From NCBI GenBank assembly GCA_022843585.1, contig JALHNJ010000004.1, positions 1 to 64,000 on the forward strand: 64,000 nt of DNA, written 5' to 3'. The stretch's first letter is position 1. Every line of letters starts with the position of its first letter. Source of the stretch: Chitinophagaceae bacterium. Lineage in GTDB: Bacteria > Bacteroidota > Bacteroidia > Chitinophagales > Chitinophagaceae. Positions 26,791-36,015 of this stretch are shown in pieces. The translations under genes were made by a program, and so were the position numbers. The notes under the pieces are model-generated. The model was given only the letters and a program-made list of their open reading frames with translations. It was not told where the DNA came from and did no database searches.

Positions 26791-27453
26791 TTATTTTAAT
26801 TGAGAAAGAAAATAGGCGACCTGCGACCTACCCCAATTTGGTGCAATGTTACTTTCTGTTTTATATGTATCGAAAAGGCTCTGTGCTTTTTCAAACATAA
26901 CTTTAGCCTCAGCTTTGCTCCCGCCAAATTGCTCAGGTGTATAAAACTTGTCTTGGCCTTCAAGGATATAAATTCTTGGATTTGCAGCATTTAATTCTTT
27001 TGCTTTTGCTAAAGACTCAGTAGCTTTTGTACCTTCCGTCATATAGCGTACCATTGGATTCCCCATCATTTTAAGACTGTGCACCATTTTTTTAATGCAA
27101 TAAATTTCTGTATTAGGAACAGTAAGAGCCATGGCTTTGTTTAGCAAACTCTCAGCTTTATCTGCATATGGATCAGTTATAGAACTATTATCTCCCATGC
27201 CGCCATCTTGTGGCATCGAGCTATAACCAATCATTACATTACAAAACGACGCATAGTAATAAGGCATCCATTGTGTTTTTTCTGCTTCCGCAATACGTTC
27301 AAAACTATTTGCTAAGTCTTTCCATGTATTGGCAGAATTATTAGAGTCGAGCATGGCAATTTTTGCTTCCATTGCCTTAATGTACTTTTCACTCTGTGCT
27401 AATGTTGCTGTAGTCATAAACGAAACCAGCATTACAAGAAGAATTTTTTTCAT
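26791..27453 (-). CDS. Secreted TPR-like protein of unknown function
   Basis: A 220-residue exported protein. After a signal peptide ending TATLAQ the sequence is helical with repeated Ala/Trp/Tyr-rich units (NTWKDLANSFERIAEAEKTQWMPYYYASFCNVM, DPYADKAESLLNKAMAL, SKAEAKVMFEKAQSLFDTY), consistent with three or more degenerate tetratricopeptide-like repeats. I use ATG 27453, at the signal peptide, instead of the longer ORF start that overlaps the upstream gene. It follows the TonB-dependent receptor gene by 34 bases and is probably co-transcribed with it. No catalytic motif was found. Confidence 0.68.
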   Translation of the reverse strand: MKKILLVMLVSFMTTATLAQSEKYIKAMEAKIAMLDSNNSANTWKDLANSFERIAEAEKTQWMPYYYASFCNVMIGYSSMPQDGGMGDNSSITDPYADKAESLLNKAMALTVPNTEIYCIKKMVHSLKMMGNPMVRYMTEGTKATESLAKAKELNAANPRIYILEGQDKFYTPEQFGGSKAEAKVMFEKAQSLFDTYKTESNIAPNWGRSQVAYFLSQLK

Positions 27454-27487
27454 TGCTTTACAAGTTGATTTGATGTTTAAATTTTTT

Positions 27488-29743
27488 TTATAGTCCATTA
27501 TTAATTACTTCATCGCTTCTGTCTACACCAAAGCTGATGAAGGCTCCAATAAAAACAAACATTCTTGATGGAGGTACTATTGCTTCCTTTCGATAGCCAT
27601 TAAATGAATAATTGTAACCGTAAGTTTGTTTGAGATTAAAAATATTACTCACCTGCAAAACATATACTGCAAATGATTTAGGATTTTCCTTCCCAATAAA
27701 AGGAAGATAATTAATGGCGAAACTTACGTTATGATAATCAGGAATAGTTCCACGATCATTGAATTTATAATCAGTTCCATCGAAACCAATATTATAATAA
27801 GGACGGCCACTTGCATAGTTGTACGCCATATTAAAATTCATCTTCAGACTTTGTACAAATTTTTTGGTTACCACTGATGCCGTATGTGTAGCTGCAAAGT
27901 TGGGCCTGATTGAAAAAGGAAAGTTCAGGAAATCTCTTTTGGTGTCCAGATAAGAATATGAAATCCAGTAATCAAAATTTTTGATTGTTTTTTTATCCCT
28001 CCAGAAAAATTCAATTCCTTTTGCATCTCCAAATCCATTATTATTAATTGCCCCTTCTGTAAAGCCTGTGCTGCCTGTTTTTACAAGGTCATCGTACTTC
28101 TTATAAAAAATTTCTGTTCTAAACGATTGTTGATTAGCTACCTTCTGATACTGTGCAATATAATGAGTGGCTTTCATAAAAGTCAATGCGTTGGGCGAAG
28201 GCAAATATCTTCTTTCTGGGTTTTGATAAAAAACACCATAAGCAACCGATGCCTGGCTTCCTTTGCCCAGTTTATAAGCAACAGAAACCCGGGGGGCTAC
28301 ATTTGCTTTATCTAATATAGAAGAATGCTCAGCTCTTAACCCTGCTTTTATTGCCAGGTTGTTGGTGGCATACACATCCCCTTCAGCAAATATTGCTTTA
28401 ATATGCTCTTTAATATTATTAGGATATCGTTGCCCGTCGAATGCAGTATAAACTAATTTATCGTCGCTAAAATTATACTCTGCCCCAAAGCGTATTGCAC
28501 TCAAGCCTTTTAATTTTTTTTCTAATACTGTTTTGGCATTAAAATAATTTCCTTTAGAAGCCACATTAAATTTTTTGAACTCAAGTCCGGATAACTCTAC
28601 ATCTGCTTTATTCAAATCTTGCATCACACTATTAATGTCGTCTTTATTATTGGTGTAAGAAGCACCCATGCTTATTTTCCACCTGTTTGCTAAATTTTCT
28701 CTCCAGGTTAAATTATGATACATGTTTGTGTTGCTGATTCCAAATTTGTCGAGGTATCCTAAAGAGTCAATACTATTTGTAGTAAAGCCAAGCTGATTGC
28801 TACTATAGTAACCATAATATTTCAACATCCCTGTTGAAGATGTTTTGATACGAAAGTTAGCATCAGCATTATGGTAAGCAGGGACTTTGGAGTAATCCTG
28901 TCGCTGTTTTATAACTTTAAACCCTAGCGTAAGATCAGTATATCCATAACTGGCACCCCAGGATGATTTTTTGTTTTTTGCCAAATGCTGAATACCTGCA
29001 TTGGCACTTAATACAGTTATGCCAATACTGGCAGAAGATTGTTCCGGTAAATCAATGGACTCCAAAATTAATGCGGAAGAAAGTGCTTGCCCGTATAATG
29101 CAGAATAACCACCCGTACTAAAAACAGTTCCTTTAAAAATAAAAGGGGAGAATCTTCCAAACTGCGCAATATTAGGAACACTGCTATAGAAAAAATTATT
29201 GACTAGTGTTCCATCAATAAAGGTTTTTGTTTCAGCAGCCGTACCTCCACGAACAAATAAACCTTCACTTTCTCCTACCTGCTGAGCACCGGGTAATGTT
29301 TTTAATGCTCCTGTTATATCTCCATTAGCACTGGCTGTGGTAACTATATCAATGGGGTCTAGTACAACTGCGGCTCTTTTTCTATCGCTGGCTTCAAAAG
29401 TACCTGCAGATAAAACTACTGCAGTAAGTTCACTAATTTCTTCTTTTAATATTGCATCAACAACTAATATTGTTCCTTCCAGTTTTACTTTTTGCTCAAA
29501 CGGCTTAAAGCCGATTGAGCTAATTACTAATAACTGCTCTCCTTTCTCTGTAGTTTTAAAAGAATAATTACCTGTTGAATCAGATGTAGCTCCATCATAA
29601 CTATCCTTAATAGTAATGCTTGCCCCTGCTAAAGGTTTTTGCTTATTATCCTTAATCACTCCCTTAACAATAAGCTGGCCTTTTGCAAAGCAAAAGAACA
29701 TTGCAAAGAATAATACTAGCGGCACTTTTTTATACCAATTCAT
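27488..29743 (-). CDS. TonB-dependent receptor with CarboxypepD_reg-like N-terminus
   Basis: A 751-residue outer-membrane receptor. After the signal peptide (FFCFAKGQ) comes a carboxypeptidase-regulatory-like domain (VIKDNKQKPLAGASITIKDSYDGATSDSTGNYSF), a plug domain (ITGALKTLPGAQQVGESEGLFVRGG) and a 22-strand-type barrel ending in an aromatic-rich C-terminus (MFVFIGAFISFGV). No SusD partner is adjacent; instead a TPR-like secreted protein follows. The ligand is unknown. A full TTTG-N20-TATGTTTG promoter lies 25 bases upstream. The start at 29743 begins the signal peptide; 29758 is an alternative. Confidence 0.88.
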   Translation of the reverse strand: MNWYKKVPLVLFFAMFFCFAKGQLIVKGVIKDNKQKPLAGASITIKDSYDGATSDSTGNYSFKTTEKGEQLLVISSIGFKPFEQKVKLEGTILVVDAILKEEISELTAVVLSAGTFEASDRKRAAVVLDPIDIVTTASANGDITGALKTLPGAQQVGESEGLFVRGGTAAETKTFIDGTLVNNFFYSSVPNIAQFGRFSPFIFKGTVFSTGGYSALYGQALSSALILESIDLPEQSSASIGITVLSANAGIQHLAKNKKSSWGASYGYTDLTLGFKVIKQRQDYSKVPAYHNADANFRIKTSSTGMLKYYGYYSSNQLGFTTNSIDSLGYLDKFGISNTNMYHNLTWRENLANRWKISMGASYTNNKDDINSVMQDLNKADVELSGLEFKKFNVASKGNYFNAKTVLEKKLKGLSAIRFGAEYNFSDDKLVYTAFDGQRYPNNIKEHIKAIFAEGDVYATNNLAIKAGLRAEHSSILDKANVAPRVSVAYKLGKGSQASVAYGVFYQNPERRYLPSPNALTFMKATHYIAQYQKVANQQSFRTEIFYKKYDDLVKTGSTGFTEGAINNNGFGDAKGIEFFWRDKKTIKNFDYWISYSYLDTKRDFLNFPFSIRPNFAATHTASVVTKKFVQSLKMNFNMAYNYASGRPYYNIGFDGTDYKFNDRGTIPDYHNVSFAINYLPFIGKENPKSFAVYVLQVSNIFNLKQTYGYNYSFNGYRKEAIVPPSRMFVFIGAFISFGVDRSDEVINNGL

Positions 29744-29767
29744 ATTAGTCGGTTTCAAATTTCAAAA

Positions 29768-29799
29768 CAAACATAAAGTAGTTTATAATTTAAACCAAA
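29768..29799 (-). promoter_or_regulatory. Promoter of the TonB receptor/TPR operon
   Basis: On the minus strand TTTG, then 20 bases, then TATGTTTG: both elements and the spacing fit the Bacteroidota consensus exactly. Confidence 0.75.
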
Positions 29800-29810
29800 T
29801 TATTTTAAAT

Positions 29811-29840
29811 AAAAAAACCGCCTCGCTTATGGCGAGACGG
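29811..29840 (-). terminator. Intrinsic terminator after the 29866-31173 gene
   Basis: On the minus strand CCGTCTCGC / GCGAGGCGG stem with a short loop, followed by TTTTTTTATTT. Confidence 0.88.
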
Positions 29841-29865
29841 CTGTGGAACCCCTATCAAATGATTT

Positions 29866-31173
29866 TTAATTCTTTACAATTTTTTGTTGTGCAACCTGCC
29901 CTTCGCACATTACCCGTACGAAGTAAAAACCAGGTGCAAGACTGCTTGTATTTATTGTTTCTGTTTGGCTACTATTAGCAGATACAGTTTTTCTTACTGG
30001 CTGGCCATTTGCACTGATCAACTCATAAGAAACTTGTTTGTTCTGCCAGTTAGCGGGTATGGTAATACGAACTTCATTACTAACCGGGTTTGGATAGGCA
30101 ACAATTGTAATATTGTTTTCATTTTGCTTACCTATTCTGATTATTCTTGTTTCAGAAAGCTCACTCTTGCCATCAATATCAACTGACCGAAGTCTGTAAT
30201 AGATTACAGCAGCACGGCTTATATTTATATTATTATCAGAAAGGCTATAGTTTGTTTTATCAGTTGCATTTCCGTAAGCAAAAGCCATTCCTGCATCGCT
30301 ATAATTAATACCATCTGTACTTTTCTCTACTATAAAATGGCTAACATTAATTTCGCTGCTGGTTGTCCATTTCAAATCAACTTTATTGTTATTCAGCATA
30401 GCAGAAAAAGAAGATAATTTAACAGGTAGTGTAGTTTGGACCGGAGTATTATATGCAAAACCTCTAAACCAGAATGAATACATTCTGTCCGCAGCAGAAC
30501 TTGAACCATTTCCAGTTGAACCACCAGCTCTTAACCTGAAAAAACTTTTGTCGGCATATGTTATTGTGGTCATTACTGTAGTAGCATTAACATCAATATT
30601 GTTGAAATTTGTTGTAGGCCCCTGGAATTTTCTTGTAGGAGTTAGTATACCAAACAAAGTTTCAAGAAGATTTTGAACACTTAATAAACTATTATTCTCT
30701 AAAATATATGATTGTGCATTACTAACCTGTATAAATTCTCTTAGATTTCCACCATCACCATCAATATCCAACCCAGTTAAATTAAATGATGTTACAGTTG
30801 TTGGTGTTAAAGTACCTGCTACTACAAAGTTGAAATCAAAATCCATTGACCAGTTGCTATTGGCAGGCGCATTACCATACATATAACTGATCTGTGGCTG
30901 GAATGCGTTATTATAACCTGTATTTGCTAAGTCAATACTTGTAATTCTTACATGAGAAGATGAACGACCTGCAATCTTTACCAGCGCATCTACATTTGGA
31001 GCTACATTTGGAAACCTATAAGTGGCTCCATCAGCTCCAGCTATTCCAGATTCTGGTGTAGGGTTTTGGAAAATTAATTCTGGAACAGGCTGTGCATTTA
31101 AACTTAATGCTCCAGCGATAAGAAAGAAAGCCAGAATAATTGATTTTCTAAGGGGTAAAGATGTTTTCATCAT
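29866..31173 (-). CDS. T9SS type A sorting domain protein of unknown function
   Basis: A 435-residue secreted protein. It has a signal peptide (ALSLNAQ), an N-terminal beta-rich region of about 240 residues with no recognised domain (SRSSSHVRITSIDLANTGYNNAFQPQ), the FnIII-like module (VDLKWTTSSEINVSHFIVEKS) and a type A sorting domain (VAYPNPVSNEVRITIP to QQKIVKN). It belongs to the same cargo class as the four genes at 8.9-21 kb but lies apart from them. Two ATGs (31173 and 31170) are adjacent. The promoter predicts an unusually long 5' leader of about 175 bases. Confidence 0.83.
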   Translation of the reverse strand: MMKTSLPLRKSIILAFFLIAGALSLNAQPVPELIFQNPTPESGIAGADGATYRFPNVAPNVDALVKIAGRSSSHVRITSIDLANTGYNNAFQPQISYMYGNAPANSNWSMDFDFNFVVAGTLTPTTVTSFNLTGLDIDGDGGNLREFIQVSNAQSYILENNSLLSVQNLLETLFGILTPTRKFQGPTTNFNNIDVNATTVMTTITYADKSFFRLRAGGSTGNGSSSAADRMYSFWFRGFAYNTPVQTTLPVKLSSFSAMLNNNKVDLKWTTSSEINVSHFIVEKSTDGINYSDAGMAFAYGNATDKTNYSLSDNNINISRAAVIYYRLRSVDIDGKSELSETRIIRIGKQNENNITIVAYPNPVSNEVRITIPANWQNKQVSYELISANGQPVRKTVSANSSQTETINTSSLAPGFYFVRVMCEGQVAQQKIVKN

Positions 31174-31353
31174 GCTCAATTTAGGGTTCAAGATTAATTA
31201 GTACGGTTGTGTTCTGTTGAACTTGCCCTAAGATTGCTTGGAAAGCCGACTTAAAAATTGAGAGAAACAGACCGGGAGTATTTTCCCTTTGTAAGTGAAG
31301 TTTGTTTCATGGTCGGATTACGTTGCTTTCTTAGGATTTGTTCGATTCTGAGA

Positions 31354-31384
31354 CAAACATAATACGTAGTTTTTTTACTTGCAA
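31354..31384 (-). promoter_or_regulatory. Promoter of the 29866-31173 T9SS gene
   Basis: On the minus strand TTG, 20 bases, TATGTTTG, an exact match to the -33/-7 consensus. The expected start site lies about 175 bases before the ATG. Confidence 0.7.
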
Positions 31385-31597
31385 GTTTTTCGAGTATTAT
31401 TTCTTGATAGTTACCGTATTTTATGTAGTAAATTTACTTTTCCTATATATTAAATGCTGAATTTCATAAACTTACAAAATGTATTTTTTCAATTTTATTT
31501 TTACGAAGTAGTACGATTACTCACATTGTACGTATGTTTTACGAATTACTAATAGGAGAATTCGATCTGTGCGGAAAGAAAACGGAAAGATCCTACA

Positions 31598-31626
31598 TAA
31601 AAAAAGCGACTGATTGCTCAGTCGCT
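31598..31626 (-). terminator. Intrinsic terminator of the atp operon
   Basis: Perfect stem AGCGACTGA / TCAGTCGCT with a 4-nt loop, followed on the minus strand by TTTTTTT. It lies 22 bases after the atpA stop and closes the operon without atpG. Confidence 0.9.
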
Positions 31627-31647
31627 TCACATATAATATAAGACAAG

Positions 31648-33228
31648 TTAGGCTTTGTAAGAAGGTATCAGGCCATTTGCCAGTTCTACCATCTTCTTAA
31701 TACCATCTTCAGGTAAGTTTCCTTTTTTGAACTCGGCCATTACTTCTGGCAATTTGTTATCCATTTCCATTAAGAAATGTTCTTCAAACTCTTTTACTCT
31801 CTTCACAGCTACTTCTTTCAATAAGCCGTTTGTTCCGAGGTATATAATAGCTACCTGCTTTTCTACTGCAAAGGGTGCATACTGTGGTTGTTTCAATATC
31901 TCTACGTTTCTTGCACCTTTATCAATAACATTCTTTGTAGCAGCATCCAGGTCACCACCAAATTTAGAGAAGGCTTCCAACTCACGGTAAAGAGCCTGGT
32001 CCAATTTCAAGGTACCCGCCACTTTCTTCATTGATTTGATCTGCGCATTACCACCCACACGACTAACTGAGATACCTACGTTGATCGCCGGACGAATACC
32101 AGAAAGGAACAAATTCGACTCCAGAAATATCTGACCGTCAGTAATAGAGATTACGTTGGTCGGGATATAAGCCGATACGTCACCAGCCTGTGTTTCAATA
32201 ATTGGAAGAGCTGTTAATGAACCACCACCTTTCACCAAATGTTTAATTGAATCCGGAAGATCATTCATGTTCTTAACGATCTCATCGTTATTGATAACCT
32301 TCGCCGCTCTTTCCAATAAACGGCTATGCAGATAGAATACGTCGCCCGGATAAGCTTCACGACCTGGTGGACGACGCAACAATAATGATACCTCACGATA
32401 AGCTACTGCTTGTTTAGAAAGGTCATCATAAATGATCAATGCAGGACGACCTGTATCACGGAAAAACTCACCAATAGCAGCACCCGCAAATGGAGCATAG
32501 AACTGCAATGGAGCAGGATCAGATGCAGAAGCCGCAACAATTGTTGTGTACTGCATGGCACCTGCATCTTGTAATGTTTGCATAACACCAGCGATAGTAG
32601 ATGCTTTTTGACCAATCGCCACATATATACAATAAACAGGTTTGCCTGCAGCAAAAAATTCTTTCTGGTTGATTATCGTATCAATACAAATAGCTGTTTT
32701 ACCAGTTTGACGGTCACCGATAACCAACTCTCTTTGTCCACGACCAATCGGAATCATTGCATCGATAGCTTTAATACCAGTTTGTAGTGGCTCTTTTACC
32801 GGCTCACGGAAAATAACACCCGGCGCCTTTCTTTCCAGTGGCATTTCATACAACTCACCGGTAATGGGGCCTTTGCCATCAATTGGCTGACCCAAGGTAT
32901 TTACAACACGACCAACCATTCCCTCTCCTACTTTAATAGAAGCGATCTGGCCGGTACGCTTTACTTTTGCACCTTCTTTAATACCACCACTAGCACCCAT
33001 CAATACCACACCTACGTTATCTTCTTCCAGGTTCAAAGCGATAGCTCTTACACCGTTCTCAAACTCCACCAGTTCACCATAGCGAACATTCCCTAATCCG
33101 TAAACACGGGCAATACCATCACCCACTTGCAGTACAGTTCCTACTTCTTCAAGATCTGCATGGGCATTAAAGTTGCTCAGCTGCTGGCGCAGTATGGCAC
33201 TTATTTCATCTGGTTTAATCTCTGGCAT
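31648..33228 (-). CDS. atpA: F1F0 ATP synthase subunit alpha
   Basis: The alpha subunit forms the non-catalytic nucleotide sites of the F1 hexamer. The 526-residue product has the Walker A motif GDRQTGKTA, the family signature [17 protein letters not shown] and the full N-terminal beta-barrel ([16 protein letters not shown]). It is the last gene of atpB-E-F-H-A, 24 bases after atpH, and is followed directly by a strong terminator rather than atpG. The gamma, beta and epsilon genes must lie elsewhere in the genome. Confidence 0.98.
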   Translation of the reverse strand: MPEIKPDEISAILRQQLSNFNAHADLEEVGTVLQVGDGIARVYGLGNVRYGELVEFENGVRAIALNLEEDNVGVVLMGASGGIKEGAKVKRTGQIASIKVGEGMVGRVVNTLGQPIDGKGPITGELYEMPLERKAPGVIFREPVKEPLQTGIKAIDAMIPIGRGQRELVIGDRQTGKTAICIDTIINQKEFFAAGKPVYCIYVAIGQKASTIAGVMQTLQDAGAMQYTTIVAASASDPAPLQFYAPFAGAAIGEFFRDTGRPALIIYDDLSKQAVAYREVSLLLRRPPGREAYPGDVFYLHSRLLERAAKVINNDEIVKNMNDLPDSIKHLVKGGGSLTALPIIETQAGDVSAYIPTNVISITDGQIFLESNLFLSGIRPAINVGISVSRVGGNAQIKSMKKVAGTLKLDQALYRELEAFSKFGGDLDAATKNVIDKGARNVEILKQPQYAPFAVEKQVAIIYLGTNGLLKEVAVKRVKEFEEHFLMEMDNKLPEVMAEFKKGNLPEDGIKKMVELANGLIPSYKA

Positions 33229-33252
33229 ATCTGTTTCTTTTTATCTTTTATA

Positions 33253-33816
33253 TTACTTCAACTTATAAATAAAGTCGTTGTTCTCGAATTGTTTCGCAAT
33301 TGCTCTAAGGTCATACGCAATACTTGCATCTACCAACTTATCTCCTATCTGCAATACAAATCCACCAATCAAACCAGCATCAATTCTCTCTTCTACTTCT
33401 ACATGTTCAAATCCGGCTGATTTTTTTACCTGGTCAATAATGCTATTTTTTACTGCGTCATTAATTGGCGCAGCAGTAGTAAGCTTTATAGTATGAATAT
33501 TTTTTTTCTCTTTGTATGCATCAATAAAAGCATTGCTTATCTCGGGCAAATTGCTTTCACGGCCTTTGGTAATGATCAATCTTGTAAAGGCAGCGGTCAT
33601 TTCACTCACTCTTCCGGTTGTAACTGCTTCAATTATTTTTTTCTTTACGTCAGCTTTAATAATTGGGCTGCGAAGCACATTTACAAAATCACGGTTGGTT
33701 TTGCAAACACTGCTAATCCATTGCATGTCTGCATATATTTTTTCCAACTCACCTTTTTCTATGGCCAGGTCAATCAGTGATTTTGCGTATCGTGTTGCTA
33801 AACGTGGATTGGGCAT
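33253..33816 (-). CDS. atpH: F1F0 ATP synthase subunit delta
   Basis: Delta links the peripheral stalk to the top of the F1 head. The 187-residue protein starts PNPRLATRYAKSLIDLAIEKG, the typical six-helix N-terminal domain, and ends with the C-terminal beta/helix region (DAGLIGGFVLQIGDKLVDASIAYDLRAI), which contains the conserved GGFxLxIGDxxxDxS signature. It lies between atpF and atpA, with a 76-base palindromic spacer on its upstream side. Confidence 0.95.
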   Translation of the reverse strand: MPNPRLATRYAKSLIDLAIEKGELEKIYADMQWISSVCKTNRDFVNVLRSPIIKADVKKKIIEAVTTGRVSEMTAAFTRLIITKGRESNLPEISNAFIDAYKEKKNIHTIKLTTAAPINDAVKNSIIDQVKKSAGFEHVEVEERIDAGLIGGFVLQIGDKLVDASIAYDLRAIAKQFENNDFIYKLK

Positions 33817-33892
33817 AATTCAATTTGAAAATTTTTCAATTTAAAAATTTGGAGATGATATCGTCTCATTGCCAAATTTCCAAATCATCACA
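33817..33892. repeat. Imperfect palindrome in the atpF-atpH spacer
   Basis: The spacer contains AAATTTGG ... GAGATGATATCGTCTC ... CCAAATTT: a central near-palindrome flanked by inverted AAATTTGG/CCAAATTT, preceded by repeats of AATTTGAAAATTT-like words. In the transcript it could fold into a long hairpin inside the atp operon. Confidence 0.55.
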
Positions 33893-34387
33893 TCAATTCA
33901 ACTTTACTTCATCAACCAACCCTTTTATATGGGCTTCTTGTGCATCTTTATTTCCTAATTCTTTTCTCAGCACTTTTTCACTCACCTCAATAACCAATTT
34001 ACCTACCTGGTTTTTTACTTCCGTTAATGCAGCCATTTTTTGTGCATTAATAGCAGCTTGTGCTTCGTTTACAATTTTGTTAGCCTCCGTTTTAGCCTGC
34101 TCTTTTGCTTCGCTAACAATGCGGTCTTTTGTTTCTCTTGCTTCCTTCAGCATCTGAGCTCTTTCTTCACGGGCTTTTGCCAATAGAGTTTCATTCTCAC
34201 TTTTCATCAACGCCATTTCTTCTTTTACCCGCTGTGCAGTGGCTAAAGAATCAGTAATGGTATTTTCACGGTCACGCAGCCCTTTAATAATTGCAGGCCA
34301 GGCCATTTTCCTCAACAGGAAGAAAACAATTAAGAAAGCTAAAAGGGTCCATACTAGTAACCCGAGTTTAGGAAGAAGCAATTCCAT
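33893..34387 (-). CDS. atpF: F1F0 ATP synthase subunit b
   Basis: Subunit b forms the peripheral stalk as a dimer. The 164-residue product has one N-terminal membrane helix (LGLLVWTLLAFLIVFFLL) followed by a long charged, Ala-rich coiled coil (EEMALMKSENETLLAKAREERAQMLKEARE). A single b-type gene is present, as expected for non-photosynthetic bacteria. It lies between atpE and atpH; the spacers on either side (85 and 76 bases) are longer than elsewhere in the operon. Confidence 0.95.
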   Translation of the reverse strand: MELLLPKLGLLVWTLLAFLIVFFLLRKMAWPAIIKGLRDRENTITDSLATAQRVKEEMALMKSENETLLAKAREERAQMLKEARETKDRIVSEAKEQAKTEANKIVNEAQAAINAQKMAALTEVKNQVGKLVIEVSEKVLRKELGNKDAQEAHIKGLVDEVKLN

Positions 34388-34472
34388 ATTATTCTAATTC
34401 AGTTTTTAATCAAGTTAAATACTGCATCCTCCGCCCTGTGCATCAGATGCAGTAATTTTTTTGGCAACGATA

Positions 34473-34730
<258 letters not shown>

Positions 34731-34745
34731 TTAAAAAATACAATT

Positions 34746-35882
34746 TTAATGATGAGCTGCATGTGCCTCATCATGATGTTCACCTTCGAATGCCTGGCCG
34801 ATAAATACTGCTGTTAACATCGTAAAGATGAAAGCTTGTAAAAAAGCTACCAGCACTTCGATCAGGTATATAAAGACAGTAAAGCCGATTGAAAGTGGAG
34901 AAGCTCCCCAACCTGCAATTGGATTTAATTGTCCGAAAATGAATATCAAAGAAATCAAACAAATGATAATAATGTGACCAGCCACCATGTTGGCAAACAA
35001 CCTGATGATAAGGGCAAAGGGTTTGATGAAAACACTCAAAAACTCCACCGGCACCAAAATGAATTTCACACCCAGCGGCACTCCCGGTGGATTGAAGATA
35101 TGACCCCAATAATGAGAGTTGGTGCTGAACATGATCACAACAAAAGAAATCAAACCCAATACTGCAGTAAAGGCAATATTACCGGTTACGTTAGCCGCAC
35201 CGGGTATTAAACCAAATATGTTATTGATAAGTATGAAAAAGAAAACAGTTAGCAAATAAGGTAGATACTTTTCGTATTTGTGTCCCAGGTTTGGCTTTGC
35301 TACTTCATCTCTTACAAATGTGATAATAGGTTCCAGCAAACTTTGAGAACCTTTTGGTGCAGAAGTAACACCTACGCCACTCTTATATCTTTTTGCTATA
35401 CGCAACATGATCAGCACAAATAGGCTAAGTGCCAATATCATTTGCACTACATTGCGGGTAAGGGAGAAATCATAAACTTTTACAGAAGGGTCAATATTGC
35501 CTGCCGCATCAACCGCTACAATTGTTTCCGGCTTGAATTTTTTTGGGTCTAAACCCATTTTTTCAATATTGTGCTTTGTCAGAATCACATATCCTTCATG
35601 TGCATGTTCGCCATGATGAAATGCGGATGACATAAAAGAAGTAAAACCCTTTTGCGGAGAATAAAGCACTATCGGAAGAGGAATAGAAGCTCCGAAAAAA
35701 TGGAATTCATGTCCATCGAGTACATGGTCAAAAATCACCTCGCCTACGTTCAATTTATCTTTCCCACCGTCTTTTTTATCACCTTCTCCGCCGTCTGCGA
35801 TAGCAGATGTGGAAATTAGTACAAAAAATAAGCTGAAAACCGCTACAGCAAAGGATTTGAAACGATGAACTACCATACCCAT
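34746..35882 (-). CDS. atpB: F1F0 ATP synthase subunit a
   Basis: Subunit a forms the proton half-channels against the c-ring. The 378-residue protein contains the expected helices and the essential Arg in ALIIRLFANMVAGHI. It is much longer than the E. coli protein (271) because of an N-terminal signal-like segment (FAVAVFSLFFVLISTSAIADGG) and about 100 further residues, an extension seen in other Bacteroidota. A His-rich C-terminal tail (GEHHDEAHAAHH) is also present. It heads the operon, 7-14 bases from a TATCTTTG promoter element. Start M1 or M3 cannot be distinguished. Confidence 0.95.
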   Translation of the reverse strand: MGMVVHRFKSFAVAVFSLFFVLISTSAIADGGEGDKKDGGKDKLNVGEVIFDHVLDGHEFHFFGASIPLPIVLYSPQKGFTSFMSSAFHHGEHAHEGYVILTKHNIEKMGLDPKKFKPETIVAVDAAGNIDPSVKVYDFSLTRNVVQMILALSLFVLIMLRIAKRYKSGVGVTSAPKGSQSLLEPIITFVRDEVAKPNLGHKYEKYLPYLLTVFFFILINNIFGLIPGAANVTGNIAFTAVLGLISFVVIMFSTNSHYWGHIFNPPGVPLGVKFILVPVEFLSVFIKPFALIIRLFANMVAGHIIIICLISLIFIFGQLNPIAGWGASPLSIGFTVFIYLIEVLVAFLQAFIFTMLTAVFIGQAFEGEHHDEAHAAHH

Positions 35883-35896
35883 TCCGAAATTTGGCG

Positions 35897-35904
35897 CAAA
35901 GATA
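35897..35904 (-). promoter_or_regulatory. -7 promoter element of the atp operon
   Basis: On the minus strand TATCTTTG matches TAnnTTTG exactly, 14 bases before the first atpB ATG, so the 5' leader would be very short. The -33 element is weak (TTCG). Confidence 0.55.
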
Positions 35905-36015
35905 GGGATGCAGAAGTGAAAACGAACTTTGAAATAAAGGAATTTGATGATTTAGTTCAAAATGAAATCCACATAGTTTCAGAACCTGAGCTAACGCAGT
36001 GAATTGATCTGATTA

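Larger units (their letters stand above)
31174..31647. other. Intergenic region with long 5' leader and atp terminator
   Basis: This 474-base non-coding stretch holds the promoter and about 175-base leader of the T9SS gene on its left and the atp operon terminator on its right. Between about 31385 and 31597 it is AT-rich, with several TACG words but no ORF or hairpin that I can support. Confidence 0.6.
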
